A DNA stretch of 64,000 nucleotides from Streptomyces virginiae. Its GTDB lineage: Bacteria > Actinomycetota > Actinomycetes > Streptomycetales > Streptomycetaceae. The stretch's first letter is position 1. Each line of letters opens with the position of its first letter. The notes beneath the pieces are model-generated. The model searched no databases, was not told the DNA's origin, and saw only the letters and a program-made list of their open reading frames with translations. Positions 62,650 to 64,000 of the stretch are shown here, piece after piece. The stretch is taken from the NCBI RefSeq assembly GCF_000720455.1, contig NZ_JOAK01000026.1:96582-160581 (forward strand). The letters run 5' to 3'. The translations under genes were made by a program, and so were the position numbers.

Positions 62650-62666
62650 TGCGTGGGGACCCCTGC

Positions 62667-63035
62667 CTAGTCGGCTGCGCGGAGGAGGACATCGTCGTCG
62701 AAGCAGGTGCGGGCTCCGGTGTGGCAGGCGGCTCCGACCTGGTCGACCTTGACGAGCACGGTGTCGGCGTCGCAGTCGAGGGCGACGGACTTGACGTGCT
62801 GGAAGTGGCCGGAAGTATCCCCCTTCACCCAGTACTCCTGGCGGCTGCGGGACCAGTAGGTGCAGCGGCCGGTGGTCAGGGTGCGGTGCAGGGCCTCGTC
62901 GTCCATCCACCCGAGCATGAGCACCTCACCGGTGTCGTACTGCTGGGCGATGGCCGGTACCAGCCCGTCCGCGGAGCGCTTGAGGCGCGCGGCAATGGCG
63001 GGGTCGAGGTTGCCGGGGCGGGGGGACGTACTCAT
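62667..63035 (-). CDS. hisI: Phosphoribosyl-AMP cyclohydrolase
   Basis: A 122-residue His[42 protein letters not shown] (metal Asp/Cys) and [12 protein letters not shown] (Cys ligands). It opens the purine ring of PR-AMP in histidine biosynthesis. It lies 17 bases ahead of trpE in this conserved his/trp arrangement. Confidence 0.96.
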   Translation of the reverse strand: MSTSPRPGNLDPAIAARLKRSADGLVPAIAQQYDTGEVLMLGWMDDEALHRTLTTGRCTYWSRSRQEYWVKGDTSGHFQHVKSVALDCDADTVLVKVDQVGAACHTGARTCFDDDVLLRAAD

Positions 63036-63126
63036 GGAGCCATTGTGCCGGGCGAGGACGGGCGGAATGATCCATGTCCGCCTGATGGGCGGGCGTCCGG
63101 CGCGATCCGGTCGTAGGCTGGCTGGC

Positions 63127-63759
63127 ATGTCTACCCATGCGAAGCGTGAACGCCTGCTGCTGGCGGACCTGTTGGAGGCGGCCGGCCCGGAGGCCCCCAC
63201 GCTGTGCGACGGCTGGACCTGTCGCGACCTGGCCGCGCACGTGGTCGTCCGGGAACGGCGGCCGGACGCGGCGGGCGGGCTCCTGCTGAACGTCCTGAAG
63301 ACCCGCCTGGACAAGGCGATGGAGGAATACACGGCCAAGCCGTACGAGGAGCTCATCCAGCTGATCCGGACCGGGCCGCCGCGGCTGTCGGTGTACGCGC
63401 TGAAGCAGATCGACGAGGCGGCGAACGCGGTGGAGTTCTACGTCCACGCGGAGGACGTCCGCCGGGCCCAGCCGGACTGGTCCCCGCGGGAGCTGGACCC
63501 GGTGTTCTCGGACGCGCTGTGGTCCCGCCTGGAGAAGCTGGCCCGCCTGACGGGCCGCCGCTCGCCGGTGGGCCTGGTGCTGCGCCGCCCCGACGGGCGG
63601 ACGGCGGTGGCGCACAAGGGCACGCCGGTGGTGACGGTGACGGGCGAGCCGGGAGAACTGACGCTGTTCTGCTTCGGCCGCCAGGCGTCTGCCGCGGTGT
63701 CGCTGGACGGCGAGAAGGACGCGGTGGCCATGCTCACCGCTGCCGCCCTGGGCATCTGA
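63127..63759 (+). CDS. TIGR03085-family (DinB-like) metal-binding protein
   Basis: A 210-residue protein. The N-terminal region has [22 protein letters not shown], with the His/Arg pattern of the DinB/mycothiol-dependent isomerase fold. The C-terminus is [19 protein letters not shown]. Actinobacterial family of unknown function, perhaps mycothiol-linked. Divergent from hisI. A hairpin follows the stop. Confidence 0.88.
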   Translation: MSTHAKRERLLLADLLEAAGPEAPTLCDGWTCRDLAAHVVVRERRPDAAGGLLLNVLKTRLDKAMEEYTAKPYEELIQLIRTGPPRLSVYALKQIDEAANAVEFYVHAEDVRRAQPDWSPRELDPVFSDALWSRLEKLARLTGRRSPVGLVLRRPDGRTAVAHKGTPVVTVTGEPGELTLFCFGRQASAAVSLDGEKDAVAMLTAAALGI

Positions 63760-63766
63760 TCCCGCC

Positions 63767-63784
63767 CGCGGCCCGGTGGCCGCG
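63767..63784. terminator. 7-bp hairpin after the TIGR03085 gene
   Basis: CGCGGCC and GGCCGCG pair around a CGGT tetraloop, 7 bases after the stop codon. Confidence 0.55.
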
Positions 63785-64000
63785 CCTCAATCGCCGGCGG
63801 GGCCGGGGTGGTGTCCCCGGCCGGGGGCGTGACCCGTCGGGCAGGGCGGTGGCTTCGGGTGGGGTGGTGCCCCTCCGGGGGCTCTCCTCGGCTCGGCGCG
63901 CGCGGGCACGTCCCGGCCGTACCCGGTGGTCGCGCCTCGTCCTGCGGGGAGCCCCCGCAGTGTCCCCACCCCACGGCCCCGCTCCGTCCGGGACGGGCCG
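63785..64000. other. Intergenic GC-rich tail of the window
   Basis: No supported gene. The stretch includes CCTCAATCGCCGGCGGGGC at about 63786-63804, a sequence type often repeated after Streptomyces genes as I recall; copies elsewhere cannot be checked here. Confidence 0.4.

Noticed and set aside
62650..62666. A tryptophan attenuator upstream of trpE
   Set aside because: Only 17 bases separate hisI and trpE; there is no leader peptide or hairpin.

Overview
The window is very GC-rich with dense, overlapping, mostly minus-strand genes, GTG starts and conserved gene sets (gltBD, lgt, trpCMBA with the actinomycete modulator trpM, HGxxPAAW and DUF397/DUF5753 genes, F420-type LLM enzymes). This points to a Streptomyces chromosome. 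No rRNA, tRNA, CRISPR array, integrase or IS element was seen.

Region 1 (1-3.1 kb and 23.9-28.8 kb) holds two parts of a steroid C/D-ring (HIP) degradation locus: ipdA (partial), ipdB and an ipdC-like flavoenzyme at the left end, then a fadA6-like thiolase, a kstR2-like TetR repressor, an SDR and a divergent ipdE1-ipdE2-like acyl-CoA dehydrogenase pair. A near-consensus KstR2-type palindrome lies between the divergent operons. The two parts are separated by about 20 kb.

Region 2 (3.6-20.6 kb) lies between them and is a class V lanthipeptide (lexapeptide/lanthidin type) biosynthetic cluster, all on the minus strand. It encodes an LxmK-like kinase, a HopA1-family protein, two LxmA-family precursor peptides (one only 55 aa), a methyltransferase, an ABC exporter, an F420-type LLM reductase, a cysteine-decarboxylase-type flavoprotein, a catalytically degenerate phosphotransferase and an M16 protease. 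A second block follows: membrane protein, winged-helix regulator, MGT-type glycosyltransferase, DrrAB-like exporter, GPP34 protein and GT4 glycosyltransferase. Twin palindromes precede this block and GC-rich hairpins bracket the precursor genes. A ~1 kb non-coding, locally AT-richer stretch with palindromes precedes lxmK. A DEAD-box helicase and a cold-shock gene follow.

Region 3 (28.8-36.8 kb) is a mixed accessory stretch: methyltransferase, MmpS-like lipoprotein, SDR/PadR divergent pair with an operator-like palindrome, a small secreted protein, an unrecognised membrane protein, TerF-like vWA and PPOX-fold proteins, two facing gene remnants, and a DUF397/HTH-DUF5753 pair.

Region 4 (37-64 kb) is conserved core: gltD-gltB, a VIT1/CCC1 transporter, then a plus-strand set with four ADP-ribosylglycohydrolase paralogues followed by ribokinase, a CaiB-type CoA-transferase and a CitE-like lyase joined by 4-base overlaps. 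Next come lgt, a DsbA-like anchored thioredoxin and the trp/his block (trpA, trpB, trpM, trpC, DUF2752, HGxxPAAW, TIGR02234, trpE, hisI), ending with a TIGR03085 protein.

The main points of interest are the lanthipeptide cluster with its twin precursors and hairpin-bracketed precursor cassette, its position within a steroid-degradation locus, and the ADP-ribosylglycohydrolase operon with one paralogue that looks degenerate.
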